From Macrothele yani (lineage: Eukaryota > Arthropoda > Arachnida > Araneae > Macrothelidae): a stretch of DNA of 64,000 bases. A program made the position numbers and the translations under genes. Of this stretch, positions 1 to 12,039 are shown in pieces (the first letter of the stretch is position 1; the number at the start of each line of letters is the position of its first letter). The notes under the pieces are model-generated. The model made no database searches and was not told where the DNA came from. It saw only the letters and a program-made list of their open reading frames with translations. The stretch covers positions 107,019,687 through 107,083,686 of the forward strand of contig CM077027.1 in NCBI GenBank assembly GCA_039090855.1, given 5' to 3'.

Positions 1-1268
1 GACATTTAGAATTGCTTGACCCTCCGACATTTAGATTTGTTTGGGCCTCCGACATTTAGAATTGCTTGGGCCTTCAACATTTAGAATTGCTTGGGCCTCC
101 GACATTTAGAATTGCTTGGGTCTCCGACATTTAGAATTGCTTGGGCCTCTGACGTTTAGAATTGCTTGAGCCACCGACATTTAGAATTGCTTGGGCTTCC
201 GACATTTAGAAGTGCTTGGGCTTTTGACATTTAGAATTGCTTGGGCCTTCGACATTTAGAATTTCTTGAGCCTCTGACATTTAGAATTGCTTATGCCTCC
301 GGCATTTAGAATTGCTTGGGCCTCCGACATTTAGAATTGTTTGAGCCACCGACATTTAGAATTGCTTGGGCCACCGACATTTAGCCTCCGACATTTAGAA
401 TTGCTTGGCCCTCCAACATTTAGAATAGGTTGGGCCTCCGACATTTAGAATTGCTTGAGTCACCGACATTTAGAATTGCTTGGGCCACCGACATTCAGCC
501 TCTGACATTTAGAATTGCTCGGCCCTCCGACATTTAGAATTGCTTGGGAATCCGACATTTAGAATTGCTTGGGCCTCCGACATTTGGAATTGCTTGGCCC
601 TCCGACATTTAGAATTGCTTGGGAATCCGACATTTAGAATTGCTTGGCCCTCCAACATTTAGAATAGGTTGGGCCTCCGACATTTAGAATTGCTTGAGCC
701 ACCGACATTTAGAATTGCTTGGGCCACCGACATTTAGAATTGCTTGGGAATCCGACATTTAGAATTGCTTGGCCCTCCAACATTTAGAATAGGTTGGGCC
801 TCCGACATTTAGAATTGCTTGAGCCACCGACATTTAGAATTGCTTGGGCCACCGACATTCAGCCTCTGACATTTAGAATTGCTCGGCCCTCCGACATTTA
901 GAATTGCTTGGGAATCCGACATTTAGAATTGCTTGGGCCTCCGACATTTAGAATTGCTTGGGCCTCCGACATTTGGAATTGCTTGGCCCTCCGACATTTA
1001 TAATTTCTTGGCCCTTCGACATTTAGAATTGCTTGGGCCTCCGACATTTAGAATTGCTTGGGCCTCCGACATTTAGAATTGCTTGAACCTCCGACAGTTA
1101 GAATTGCTTGAACCTCCGACATTTAGAATTGCTTGAACCTCCGGCATTTAGAATTGCTTGGCTCTCCGACATTTAGATTTGTTTGGGCCTCCGACATTTA
1201 GAATTGCTTGGGCCTTCAACATTTAGAATTGCTTAGGTCTCCGACATTTAGAATTGCTTGGCCTCCAA
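1..1268. repeat. 25-bp minisatellite with higher-order structure
   Basis: About fifty head-to-tail copies of a 25-bp unit close to gacatttagaattgcttggg plus cctcc. Units vary at a few positions (cctcc, ccacc, aatcc endings). Short 14-bp truncated units recur: the junction acattcagcctctgac is seen at 491 and 855, so a block of about 364 bp is duplicated. The array is cut by the window's left edge, so its true length is unknown. No coding content. Confidence 0.95.
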
Positions 1269-1839
1269 CGCTTGGTATTAGCGCCGCCATTCGCAAGCGG
1301 TCGGTCTGCACGAGACTGAATAGTCCACTTCGACCCCAGTCGTCAGTAGCATGTCACTAAACGGTATTGCGGATGAGTGTGCTTTCGATGAAGGGAAGAA
1401 GTGATCTTTGTAGACTCTCCTACTTCAACAAGCGATAAGGAATTTCAGGAAATTTGAGCATTTGGGCAGTGGGTGAATCTCTTCACCTCTCAATCCTTCT
1501 CATCTGGTTAGGCTTAATTCTTTCCCCATTAAAGACTGAGACGATTTTAGATTAAAACGAGGGAATAATGATGGTAATGGCATGACTTCAGATATTTTAA
1601 CATTTGTCAGATTTGTGGACGATGTGATTAACAGCTGGAAACGAGAGTCACAGAGTTTGCGTGATACTGTTGAGGACAGTGATAGACATATCCTCCATAC
1701 AACCGTGAAAATTTTAGAAGCAAACTGTGAGTCATTTTTTAATGGAGCAGACACATGTCATAGCACTTTTGGAGTACGTGGACGAACTGAGAGAATTTTG
1801 TGCCGTTGTTCTGATAAGGAAAGAAAACGAGCGTTCGTA
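1269..1839. other. No recognised feature
   Basis: Mixed-composition sequence with short chance reading frames (longest 88 codons at 1582-1848 on the plus strand) that show no family I recognise. Confidence 0.5.
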
Positions 1840-1910
1840 CCTGCCTGAGATCTAACCCAAGGTCGTCGCCGTGAAAGTCATGAACGTTGACCACTAGGCC
1901 ACCAGCGGCT
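1840..1910 (-). repeat. tRNA-like SINE head, degenerate (family 1)
   Basis: On the minus strand an A-box-like tggcctagtggtcaacg is followed by a B-box-like ggttagatctc, the pol III promoter layout of a tRNA-derived SINE. The same arrangement, better preserved, occurs at 16800-16940. It does not fold as a functional tRNA and has lost its body. Confidence 0.6.
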
Positions 1911-2700
1911 TTGTGAGTGAACAGAGCTTTAAAGGCTCATTTTATTTGCAGCTTTTATTTTAACCCTTTAATTGGGTGTAACGGATTAACTCAGAGTTTG
2001 CAAATTAGTGTGAAATCAGCTCGTACGAATATGTTGGGTGTCTATGAAGTAGACCGAACGCGGCTGGAACGAGAGAACCTGCGCATCAGAAAGCGTTACT
2101 TTCCTGTTACTGTGTTATTCACAGTGGTCATTTAGGAGGATAGCTGGTATTAATCCTCTTCGAGGGATCACTTGCTGAGATTGCTGTAGCAACGGAGACT
2201 AACCTAGATGAGTATATTCTTTCTAACCAGTTTCATGATGTCCGTGCCAGGGGTGCAAAGTAGAGAATAAAGGACAGAAGGAAGGGCTGATCACAGTTGG
2301 CAGGTTTATAGTGGGTACTGCTGGGATGAATGGCGGAAGCGAATTATTTTGCCGTAGCATTCCGAAAACCCGGCCGCTATTTAAATTTCTCTATTTGGGA
2401 GCTCAGAAAATTCGGAGCACTGTTTGGCTCAGATACTCTCGCCGCTAAAAGGGATTACAAAGTACAGAAGAATTGACGACGAGCTATACGTCATGTTTTA
2501 TAGAGTTAGAAAAGTGTTTGGTATTATAGTTCGTAATAACTGCGTTAATAAAACTGCCTGGACAACCCTTCGTATTCAAATATACCTCTCTATTTTGGTT
2601 TTCGCTTGTTCCAGCTAGTTAAAAGAGGTACCTTCACAGATCAGTGTGGTGAGTGTCCAGAGTGTTTCGAGAATACGCAAATTCTGGCAGAAGAACGAGC
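1911..2700. other. No recognised feature
   Basis: Unique-looking sequence. The short frames at 1917-2135 and 2424-2618 have no recognisable domain. Confidence 0.5.
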
Positions 2701-2739
2701 TCCCAAATGAATTGCAGAGATGTATGTAAGCTTTGACAG

Positions 2740-3305
2740 CTTGTGGTATACGCCGTTTGGGCATGATTGTTCGAACTGATCAGCGCAAGACAGTATCACA
2801 AATCATCGCAGATTTGAACAGTGGATCAAGTCGCCTTGTCAGTTCAAGGACAGTGCAGCCTGCTCTTAAACGCTAAGGGCTCGGGAGCCACTGGTCCACA
2901 AAAATCCCACTGTGCAGGTCACAACACCAGGCTCAACGCCTTGCTCGGTCAAAAACACATCGACAATGGACCATGGAATGTGATGTGCAAGTACTACAGC
3001 GGTTCATTCCGTTTATGTAGGTTAAAGCAACTCACTCCGGAGCGAGGAGACACAGTTTCGATCTCCATCACCGAGAAATCCCTGTTTTCACAGGAGGACT
3101 GGCAGTGTACAGTATGAAGCGATGAAACCCGTTTTAAACTGCAGCTAGCAGATGGGAGAGTGCAGATCTGGCGTCAACTTCATAAAGACATGGACCCTTC
3201 GTGTCAAACTGGAAGGGTACACACTTCTGTTATCTCAGTAACGGTCTGCGGTATCTTTCAGTTGGAATGCTTTGGGGCTTTTGCTACGTATACAGTTGAC
3301 TTTGA
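2740..3305 (+). pseudogene. Tc1-like transposase relic A, 5' part
   Basis: Degenerate Tc1/mariner-superfamily transposase on the plus strand. Scattered frames translate as the family's helix-turn-helix linker (2765-2870) and then, after several stops and shifts, a stretch around 3118-3230 that reads like the DESRF...DGRV..WRQ..ESMDP block surrounding the first catalytic aspartate. The gene stops abruptly near 3300, where relic B begins in the opposite direction. A matching C-terminal part resumes after relic B at about 4480. I infer that B inserted into A. Many lesions make it certainly inactive. Confidence 0.75.
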
Positions 3306-3324
3306 CGGACCCTAAATAAGTACA

Positions 3325-4405
3325 CCTGTGAGCCATTACATTATGACCACCTACCTAATAAGCTGTCGGACCTCCTTTAGCCCGCAAAACAGCGGCCACT
3401 CGCCAAGGTATCGATTCGACAAGGTGGCGATAGGTATCTTTGGGTGTCTGGTACCACAATGCCAACAGCGGGTCTTCCAGTTCCCGTACATTTCGGGGTG
3501 GTGGTGATTTAGCGCGAACCCGCTTTTTCAAGTCGAACCGCAAAAGTTCCATTGTGTTCTTGTCAGGCGAATTTGAAGGCCAGAGCATTAACAGAAAGTC
3601 ACCAGCATGTTCCTTGAACTACTCCTTGGCTATTCTGGCAGTGTGGCATGGCGCATTTGATGACCATCACCAGCAGGGAACACAGTTGCCATGAATGAGT
3701 GAAGTTGGTCCGCAACGATGTTCAGATACATGACAGCTATCAGGTATTGTGCTATTGGGGTAATGGAGCCGAACGTGTCCCAAGAATCATTACCCACACA
3801 ATAACACCGCCCCCGCTCGCCTGTTTCCGCCCAACAGTGCATCCAGGTACAATAGCCTCCTTTCTCGTTTGGTAATTGGCGTATCCGCGCTCGGCCGTCT
3901 ACGTGATGCACCAGGAATCTTGATTTGTCAGGCCAGGCCACTTTCTTCCAATCATCCACGATACAATCCCGATGTCTTAGGCCCATTTTATGCGTTGTTG
4001 GCAACGAGGTGCAGTAAGCATAGGAACCAGGCTGGATCTTCGGCTACGTAGGCCCATATGCAGAATGCCGCGATGAACTGTGCGGTGTGACACATTTCCC
4101 TGATCACCACTGTTGTAACTTCGGGTGATTTGTCGCACTGTGGCCCTGCGGCGACTGTGAACAATGCGCGACAGTCTCCGCTCCCCTCCGGCATCACTGA
4201 GCTGCGGATAACAGACGGCTGGACGACGGTTCGTCGTTTGGGTATTTGTGCACCACTTTTGATACATACTCACTACAACAGCACATGAACAACCCACAAG
4301 CTGTGCCGTTTCCGAGATCGCAGTTCTGAGCCGCTGTGCCATTACAATCTGTCCTTTATCTGACTCCGATAAATCGGCAGCTTTTCCCATTCTGACTCCG
4401 AACAC
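3325..4405 (-). pseudogene. Tc1-like transposase relic B, nested in relic A
   Basis: Nearly full-length Tc1-like transposase on the minus strand, broken into three frames. The N-terminus (start about 4390, MGKAADLSESDKG) with paired helix-turn-helix domains and MGLRSRR linker covers 3977-4390. The catalytic core with WKKVAWPDKSRFLVHHVDG covers 3630-4004. The C-terminus with WPSNSPD and VAAVLRAKGGPT lies at 3355-3588. The first catalytic position reads PDKSRF, where the family usually has SDESRF. Its 3' side ends in a terminal-repeat-like stretch near 3325-3355. The same subfamily is seen at 10590-11510 and 60590-61300. Confidence 0.85.
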
Positions 4406-4479
4406 TCTACTAACCGAAACCCGGTCCTCGAGTTGTATATATACTGTTCTGTGAACTTCACTTGCGGCACCGTTGGTCT

Positions 4480-4890
4480 CCAGGAGCGCTCATTTCTCTA
4501 TGCAGGGGGGTGGTTAAAATGGAATGGTTCAACGGTGTATGTGCACATTCTAGACTCATCTTTGCACTCATTTATGCCCATCATGCATCTCAGTGGCAAT
4601 GGACTAATCCAGCAAGATAATTGCCCATCCCACAGGACCCACCTGGCTACTGTATGGCTACAAGAGTATTGTGAATTTGAAACGCTTCAGTGACCACCTA
4701 CATGCGCGGGATTTAAACTCCATCGAACGTCTTTGGGATACTGTCGAACAGAATGTTCGGGCACATGTCTCATTGGCTACGAACCTGAGCGGGTTATGGA
4801 CAGCTTTGGAGAAAGTATGGCTGACGATACCTGCAGAACATTGCCGTAAGCTCGTCGAGTCATTGCCTCGTCGTGTATCCGCCGTCATTA
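4480..4890 (+). pseudogene. Tc1-like transposase relic A, 3' part
   Basis: This plus-strand segment encodes the C-terminal half of a Tc1-like transposase: GNGLIQQDNCPSHRTHLA (second catalytic Asp region, DNxPxH), then after a shift a block with SIERLWDTVEQNVRAH (third acidic residue region), then LVESLPRRVSAVI. It is collinear with relic A at 2740-3305, with relic B in between. The last codons run into an 88-bp tandem array. Confidence 0.8.
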
Positions 4891-5155
4891 CCTTTCGGGT
4901 AAATATGGCTGGCGATACCTGCACAGCATTGCCGTAACCTCGTCGAGCCCATGCCTCGTCGTGTAGCCACCGTCATTACCTTTCGGGTAAATATGGCTGG
5001 CGTTACCTGCAGAGCATTGCCGTAACCTCGTCGAGCCCATGCCTCGTCGTGTAGCCGCCGTCATTACCTTTGGGGTAAATATGGCTGGCGATACCTGCAG
5101 AACATTGCCGTAACCTCGTCGAGTCCATGCCTCGTCGTGTAGCCGCTGTCATGAG
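4817..5155. repeat. 88-bp tandem array made from a transposase 3' end
   Basis: The motif cgtcattacc starts at 4883, 4971 and 5059, with a diverged repeat at 5147, so spacing is exactly 88 bp each time. Each unit contains the transposase C-terminal coding segment (ggctggcgatacctgcag ... cctcgtcgtgtagccgc). It is therefore a local tandem amplification of the end of relic A rather than an unrelated satellite. Confidence 0.9.
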
Positions 5156-6145
5156 GACAAGATGTAGCCCAAGGAGTTACTAGTCGGTATCTCTAATTGA
5201 ATAGCACTTCAACACATAACTACGCTGTTTTCCAGTTTTACAGGTTAGCGAATGCTGCCATAAGGGTGTAATTTTTTTAAATATTCCCTCGTATTCTGTT
5301 AGAAGAGAAGACTACTGCGCCCATCCTCAAGATTTTTTACCATGTAAATTAAGTATGAAAGCTCTGAGTTCCTTAATTTTTCAGAACCGCCAACAGACGG
5401 AAGAAAGCATAAACGCATTTTATTATTTTCTATTAGCTCATAGCCCATGCCATGCACGGGTGAAAAAAGCTGGGACTGAAGTTTTTATAACACGAATCGT
5501 ATAATACATAACTAAAATCAACAGTTAAATTGTTAATGGGTAGTCTATAAGATAGGTCTGCGATTAACTCAACCTTCGTTCAATTTGTGCAAAGTATTAG
5601 AAGATTTGTTTGCACACCATCGTCGTTGTCGTTCTCTATTTAAGCGACGTTTTCTTTCAGCTTTATCCTCTTCCATCTTGTACTACAAAGAAAAAATTCC
5701 ACGGAACTAATAATTTTTTTTAATTTCCATCCCAGTGAATCAAAACTACGCCTGCAGTTATTTTCTTAGAATTTTACTTGTTCCTTTTTATGAAACAAAA
5801 TAACGCTGATTCCTTTTTATGAAATTACTCTGCAATGCGAAGAAAATAAAACAAAACACGCAATAGCACCTACGTAACAGACAAACGTCAAAGAGAAAGG
5901 ACTTCGAGGACGTGCGTGTCTCCACAGATGAAGTCGTTTGTCTTACTAACTTTATTTTATTTTCCGGTATTTCTCCTTGATTTTACGTATCGTGCGATAG
6001 CGGTGAGCTTAGTTCCGATTTCTGCCACCGGATAAAAACAGATGGCGCTGCAAGTACTGAATGACGTCAGAGTGTTAGGAACAGACGTTGCCTATTTTAT
6101 AGGTTTTATGTGTAGATCTGTCACACAGAGCAATTGATGACAAAG
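5156..6145. other. No recognised feature
   Basis: AT-rich sequence without significant frames, tandem repeats or recognisable element ends. Confidence 0.5.
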
Positions 6146-6157
6146 GGGGAAATTCTA

Positions 6158-6473
6158 TACAGAGTTGAAGAAATATTCTTCTCATAATACGTGGCAAATA
6201 CGTCATGATAATTAACACAGCAATCAGACATCGCTAAATTGACTATAATTACTGTTTCACACGCGAATACAGTCACGACAGAAAACTTAAACATTTCATC
6301 TTAGTGGAGCGGGAATCGAATCCGCATCTTCCTATTACGGGTGATGGGAGATGCGGTTTCGATTCCCTCTCCACGGCAATGAAATTTTTAAGTTTTCTGA
6401 TGTGACTGTATTCACGTGTGCAACAGTAATTACGGTCACTTTAGCGATGTCTGATTGCTGTGTTAATTATCAT
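6158..6473 (-). repeat. Palindromic tRNA-derived SINE with target duplication
   Basis: The element is flanked by the direct repeat ggggaaattcta at 6146-6157 and 6474-6485, a retroposon-like target-site duplication. Inside, 6204-6337 and 6344-6474 are inverted copies about 130 bp long, so the RNA would fold into one long hairpin. Each arm holds a tRNA B-box-like sequence (ggattcgattcccgctcc and its partner). The tail side (6158-6203) resembles that of the copy at 20388-20668. No protein coding. Confidence 0.75.
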
Positions 6474-6485
6474 GGGGAAATTCTA

Positions 6486-7945
6486 GTTTGTACTTAATCA
6501 AGCGCACTTCACACTGAACGGCGGTCTTTGTTGCTTTATTTTTTAACAAAGGAGCTTCAACATAAAGAAGAATAGGCATCAATTATTATTTAAGATTCCA
6601 GGTTAAATTACTGGAAATTCGAGTAGTTTGAATGGAAGGGGAAGATTCAGTGCCAACGTCACATCCGCAGCTCGAACTTGGGCTCGTAAAGCGGGAAACC
6701 AGCATTTAAACAACCTGGCCACAGAGCAATAAATACAAAAACATGTTTCTTTATCAGATACTCATTTAAATTTGAACGCAGCTGTAAGTGTTCAATAAAG
6801 CTTTTCCCACGAGAGGTTTTTGACATTGACATTGACAAGTGGGATTTCGCGAAGGATACATATGCAGCTCTGATGGCTCAAATCAAATAATTTCCTTTCG
6901 ATACTGTTTGAATTGTGCGTTAATAACTGACTTCCTGCGAATCTGGATTGTGTTTCCAATATTAAACGCCATTTACTTAACGTAGATTAACGAGATAAAC
7001 ATTCGTGTCTGGCTACTGGCCACGCTAAATAATAAATGTTTTACGAAGGACTATCGTATTATCTGGGATAGAAACTAGTCAGATGAACATTGCGTCGATC
7101 AGAGCAATATGCTAGCTCTCTCAGATGTGAGCCTTTAATTTATGTATAGTTTCTGCACCATCCAGGAAAAGCCAAGAATTAATACACCAATTCTGTTGGT
7201 CCATGGCTTGCTGATAGGATCCGTAGAACAACACAATAGCCGTGTAATACTAGATAACTAATTAACCGTTAAATCAAATTACATCGGTCAGTAGGCCTAC
7301 AGGCTTCAACTGGCAATAATATCTGAGACGTTTTTCTGTCCAATATTAACAGATCAAAAATTGGATCTCCGTTTTCACATTTGAACTTTGCACTTTGGAC
7401 GAGAAATAATCTTACTTCGTTGTGCAGTTTCAACTTCTTTACTATATTCTTCGTCTGGAAAGACAAATTTTGCTCATTTCAGACCAACTACTCTTCTTTA
7501 CATTATTCAAGCAACTGTTTCCGACAAACATGTTTTGTTTGTTTTCTTCGCACAGAAAAGTTGAAATAATTTCATCAATCATTTGCATCGAATTATGTGA
7601 ATATTTCTAGTCTTTTCCGGCAGTTTGCTGTGGCCTTTAACTTGTTGTTTTTTGGTGTCAGTTCTAAATAACGCTAAACGTCGAATTCGTGTAACGTTTG
7701 ATGTCTTTTGATTTCCTAGACGTAGAGCCTCTCCACAAATAATAGTGAGCGTTGTACTAAGGGTTCCTCTTTCAGAAAACACAAGCTCTCTTGAGTTGTT
7801 ACTCAAGTTGCAATCACTACCAGGAATGCAGCCAGTTGGGAGGCCCTAGAGGTCCAGGCCCTCCCAAAAAATTTCACTTGCAGTATTTTTTCTATAGTTT
7901 TCATACAGTCATTCCAAAATACCTTCTTTTTACGAAATAATTTTA
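6486..7945. other. No recognised feature
   Basis: Unique-looking AT-rich sequence. Short overlapping frames at 7269-7806 on both strands have no recognisable domains. Confidence 0.5.
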
Positions 7946-7947
7946 TA

Positions 7948-8535
7948 TTTCTCTCTCTCTGTCTCTTTCTCTCTTTTTTTCTCTCTCTATCTCTCTCTCT
8001 TTCTCACTGTCTCTCTCCCTCTCTCACTCTCTCTTTCTCTCTCCCTCTCTCTCACTCTCTCCTTCTCTCTCTCCCTCTCTCTCACTCTCTCTTTCTCTCT
8101 CTCCCTTTCTCCCGCACTCTCTCTTTCTCTATCCCTCTCTCTCTTACTCTTTCTTTCTCTCTCTCTCCCTCTCTCTCACTCTCTCCTTCTCTCTCTCCGT
8201 CTATCTTTTTCTCTCTCCCTCTCTCTCACTCTCTCTTTTTCTCTCTCCCTCTCTCTCACTCTCTCTTTTTTTCTCCCTCTCTCTCTCACTCTTTCCTTCT
8301 CTCTCCCTCTCTCTCTCTCCCTCTCTCTCTCTCTCTCTCACTCTCTCTCACTCTGTCTCCCTCCTCTTTCACTCTTTCTCCCACTTCTTTCTATCTCTCT
8401 CCCTCTCTTTCTCTCTCCCTTTCTCTCTCTCACTTCTCTCACTCTCTCTAACTCTCTCTCACTTTCTCTCACTCTCTCTAACTCTCTCTCACTTTCTCTC
8501 ACTCTCTCTAACTCTCCTTCTCTCTGTTTCTCTAC
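7948..8535. repeat. Long TC-rich microsatellite
   Basis: About 590 bp of almost pure pyrimidine (tc)n with scattered a, g and tt interruptions. The minus strand is polypurine. Arg/Glu/Ser-rich frames across it are low-complexity artefacts. Confidence 0.97.
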
Positions 8536-10585
8536 TCGTTTAAGAATGCAACGTAATCTGTGCAATAAAGACTGTGGAAAAATTATATAGTAGCCACCTC
8601 ACTTTACTGCAACTCTTGTTGCCGGTGAACAGGTACTCTAACCAAGTATACAGAGGTTATTAAAAGTTCTGGATTAGTTCCTAGTCTCAACAGAAAATAA
8701 GCTATCCTGTTCGATGAGGATAAAATTGGTTGTAAGGAACAAAATTGAACAGTAATGACTGAATGGTTTGATTCTTCATTCAGTGTATCTAAATGTTCCT
8801 CTTAGTCCCAGAGACGTAGCTAAGGGGATGCGAGGATGTGCTGAAGTTGCTTCGCCCACTCAATTCAAGATGTGCCATATTTTAATTTTTTCTAACTTTA
8901 AAATACAATCTGGACTTCGCCAAGAAAGAATGACTCCTGTGTTTTTCGTCATATAGATCTACGTATTTTCCTATAGGAAGTGCGTTTTATCTTCTCCACA
9001 GAAATGTTATCGAAATAACATCCGTAAAACAATGAAAAAAATGAATTGTTCTCCACTCTTCCAAAATCTCAATTAAACCCTTTTTTTAAGTTAATATGAT
9101 CAGAGGCAAATGAAGAGGAATTCACTGAGGTCATTAGTAATCTGCCTGCTGTTGTTAGAAGTAATTATTAATTGCTCTGCTGTTTGTTTGTGCCACAAAG
9201 TAGGGGATTCGAACACGGAATGTGGAGTTTAAAGTTATACCAGCGCTCTTAAGCCTGCCTCAAGGGCAATGAGGGAGCAGCAGGGGGATGACGACAGCTT
9301 TGGAAGAGATGAGTGCAAAGCAAGGCTGCTGGCTTGAAGGAAAATAGCTAAGGACGGAAAAGGTACTGTCGGCGTGTCCTTATTTCCCTTTAACACAAAT
9401 CCACGAAATATTTGCTTTAACACTTTCTCCTAAGCATGACATTTTCTTTTAATCAGAGCGTGTTACTGGTATTGGTGGCAGTGTGTCATATTCCTTATAC
9501 GGGTATGTAACTCTTTAGGTTTTACTAATTTTACTAAAAATGGAGACGGAGCATTAGCAAAAGATGACTCCAAATAATGTATTCTTTTGTATTCCAAAGT
9601 GTGGATAAACTTCAAGACAGTTCCAAAATTCATGAGTATGCATCGAGGAGCCGGGGAGAGGTGGAGGTTGCACGAATACCTTTGCCGCCTGTAGAAAAAA
9701 GCATTACAAATTATTTCTTTTAGTATTTCGTAAACTGAAAGAAAGAATTGTAAACTGAAAAGAAAGGTTGTTATCAAACTTCCCCTAGTAAAAATAATGC
9801 TCGTCCACCCGTCGCCCACCCTGACTTAGAAGTCCAGCTGCGTCCGTGCTCTTAGTGCAGACGACACCTTAGAAGTAATGTGTCTTCACCCAAGGTGTGA
9901 CACATTTCTCTCCAATACAATCCTTTTACAGTAATGGAAAGTTACCAAATAATAATTACACAATAAAACATGAAATGCCGACATGTTATGGTACATAGAA
10001 TGAATTTATAGAATCGGGACCAACGAAAAGCCTCGTTATATCTGGACGCTGACTAAATCCGTTTTGTGTGAAAACTTACTTAATGTAAAAATATGCATAC
10101 GTGATAATATGCATATACGTTTATATTACTGTATATTCCCATAACAAGTAGATATATTTTAAAGATTTAATTATTTAACTACATTAGTGCTATAGTTGAT
10201 TAATTAAATCTTACAAATATATAAAACGTGACGGCCAAGTCAGTCTGACCGCTGTTTAACTACACACATACATGAAGTAAAAGAAGTTGCGATCTTCCCA
10301 ATGCAGCGCTCACTTGGAGGGTGAAAGGGGCAATGGACACAATTCCGAGGATTGTTATCTTCTGTTTCTCCTTTAAAGACATCCCCGTTCCATTAATCTC
10401 CTATCCCTCACTGCAGTTGTCGCCAAGAAATTCGCTTACATATGAGTGAACCCCACCCATTCTCTATTGCCTAGGAGTGGGTGGCATGTTTTCAAATCTG
10501 CTGACGCGATACACCCAAACTATAGCATTTGATGTACTCCTTTCCCTTTGCTTTTCTATCAACATTCTTCCACTAGCACACAAGA
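8536..10585. other. No recognised feature
   Basis: About 2 kb without recognisable elements. Frames such as 9463-9819 (minus) lack domain features or family resemblance. Confidence 0.5.
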
Positions 10586-10589
10586 CTTC

Positions 10590-11510
10590 CGCAGTGCTAC
10601 TGCAATTTCGTTCTGTCTTGTGGCGTCTGATACCGACACTTCACCAGAATATCCTGTAACTCTTGTAATTTACGTGGCTAAAGCTCCGTAGGTCGAATTT
10701 GCTGTTCCATCACAAACTACAGATGCTCGATGGGAATTATATCTGAGGAATTTGGAGGCCATGGCAATACCGGGAAGTTTTCCTCATGTTCGGCGAACCA
10801 TTTCCGAACAATCTCGGCAGTGCAGAAACAGACACTACTAGAGGAATACTGTTGTCATCAAAGCATGTGCCTGGTCAGCAATGATTTTTACGTAGGTAAT
10901 AGGCGTCTTGGCTTCCTGCACATGAATGCCTGGACCCACGGCTTCCCAGCAGAACATTTCCCAAAGTATTACACTCCCTCCACCGCCTTCTTTTCGTCCC
11001 ACCGTACATCCTGATGCCAAAATGTCCCCAGGGAAACAACGCGCTCGTACCCGGCCATCAACATGGTGCAACAAGATTCATCGGACCAAACGACCTTCTT
11101 CCAATCATTCAAGGTCTAGTTCTGATGCACGCTGCCCATTGTAGGCACTTTCGACGGTGAACCGAAGCTAGCATTGACACTCGGAGAAACCTGTGGCTAC
11201 GCAGCCCCGTTTTCAGCAAGATTCGATGCACTCTGTGTTGTGGTACATTACTTCCGTCACCAGCATTCAAATTACGGGCGAATTGCGCCACAGTATTCCT
11301 TCTGTTAGCTCGTACCACACGGGATAGCTTTCGCTACCCTCCACAATCGATAAGCTGTGTTCGGTCCACACCTTTCCGCCGTTTCGTGGTTTTTACCTCC
11401 TCGGACCACTTTTTGAAGGTACTAACCACAACTGACCATGAAATTCTGCGACTCAGTATTCTGGAAATTAGAACTTGCTATTGTCAAGCTCACTTAAGTC
11501 CGCTGCTTCT
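10590..11510 (-). pseudogene. Tc1-like transposase relic, same subfamily as relic B
   Basis: Reading the minus strand: an N-terminal linker with NRRNTVAQFARNLNAGD and GLRSHRFLRV (11109-11318), then HHVDGRVRARCFPGD and GGGGSVILW (10838-11074), then a C-terminal WPPNSSDIIPIEHL block near 10690-10760 with internal stops. Order and motifs are those of a complete Tc1-family transposase, but it carries several frameshifts and stops. A MITE interrupts its 5' flank at 11538. Confidence 0.82.
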
Positions 11511-11537
11511 TCCTTGGAAATACAAGAATAACACTGA

Positions 11538-11982
11538 TTGAGGTGGTTCCACCTAAAATCTCTGCCATATCTTTCCAATGGGAAAGCTTCTTTATATATT
11601 TTCTTCGCAATTAATGTATTCCCAAAAATGAAAATTTGCTCATCGATAAAACTAACTTTAAGTTAGAGCATGGGATACTTAATACTTGCCAAAACATAAC
11701 CATAATTAAGCAATCCAACATTTGTTTGTCTACTGATGTCATCAATTACAGATCGCGCCATCTAATAACAGCTCTAAACATTACTCAAAGAAAAATGATT
11801 GATTTTTAATATAATTATGTTTATGTTTTAGCAAGCATTAAGTATAGCATGCTATAACTTAAAGTTAGTTTTATCGATGTGCAAATTTTCATCCTTGGGA
11901 ATGCATTAATTGCGAAGAAAATATATAAAGATGTTTTACCATTGGAAACATATGGCAGAGATTTTAGGTGGAACCACCTCAA
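11538..11982. mobile_element. MITE with about 170-bp terminal inverted repeats
   Basis: The ends ttgaggtggttccacct and its reverse complement face each other. Similarity extends about 170 bp inward on each side, leaving a short unique centre. It is too small to code and has no transposase. It sits in the sequence cactgatt/agagctcag, which is continuous in the related region at 61310, so the empty site is visible elsewhere in this window. A derivative of the family occurs at 29420-30050. I could not fix the target duplication. Confidence 0.8.
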
Positions 11983-12039
11983 TAGAGCTCAGAATCAGGT
12001 TTTATTTACGCTTTCCAACAGTAGGTTGAAGAATCGTAT

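Noticed and set aside
1..1268. CRISPR-like array
   Set aside because: There are no unique spacers; the unit repeats head to tail and the DNA is eukaryotic.
8338..8565. Arg/Glu/Ser-rich minus-strand protein
   Set aside because: It is the translation of the TC microsatellite.
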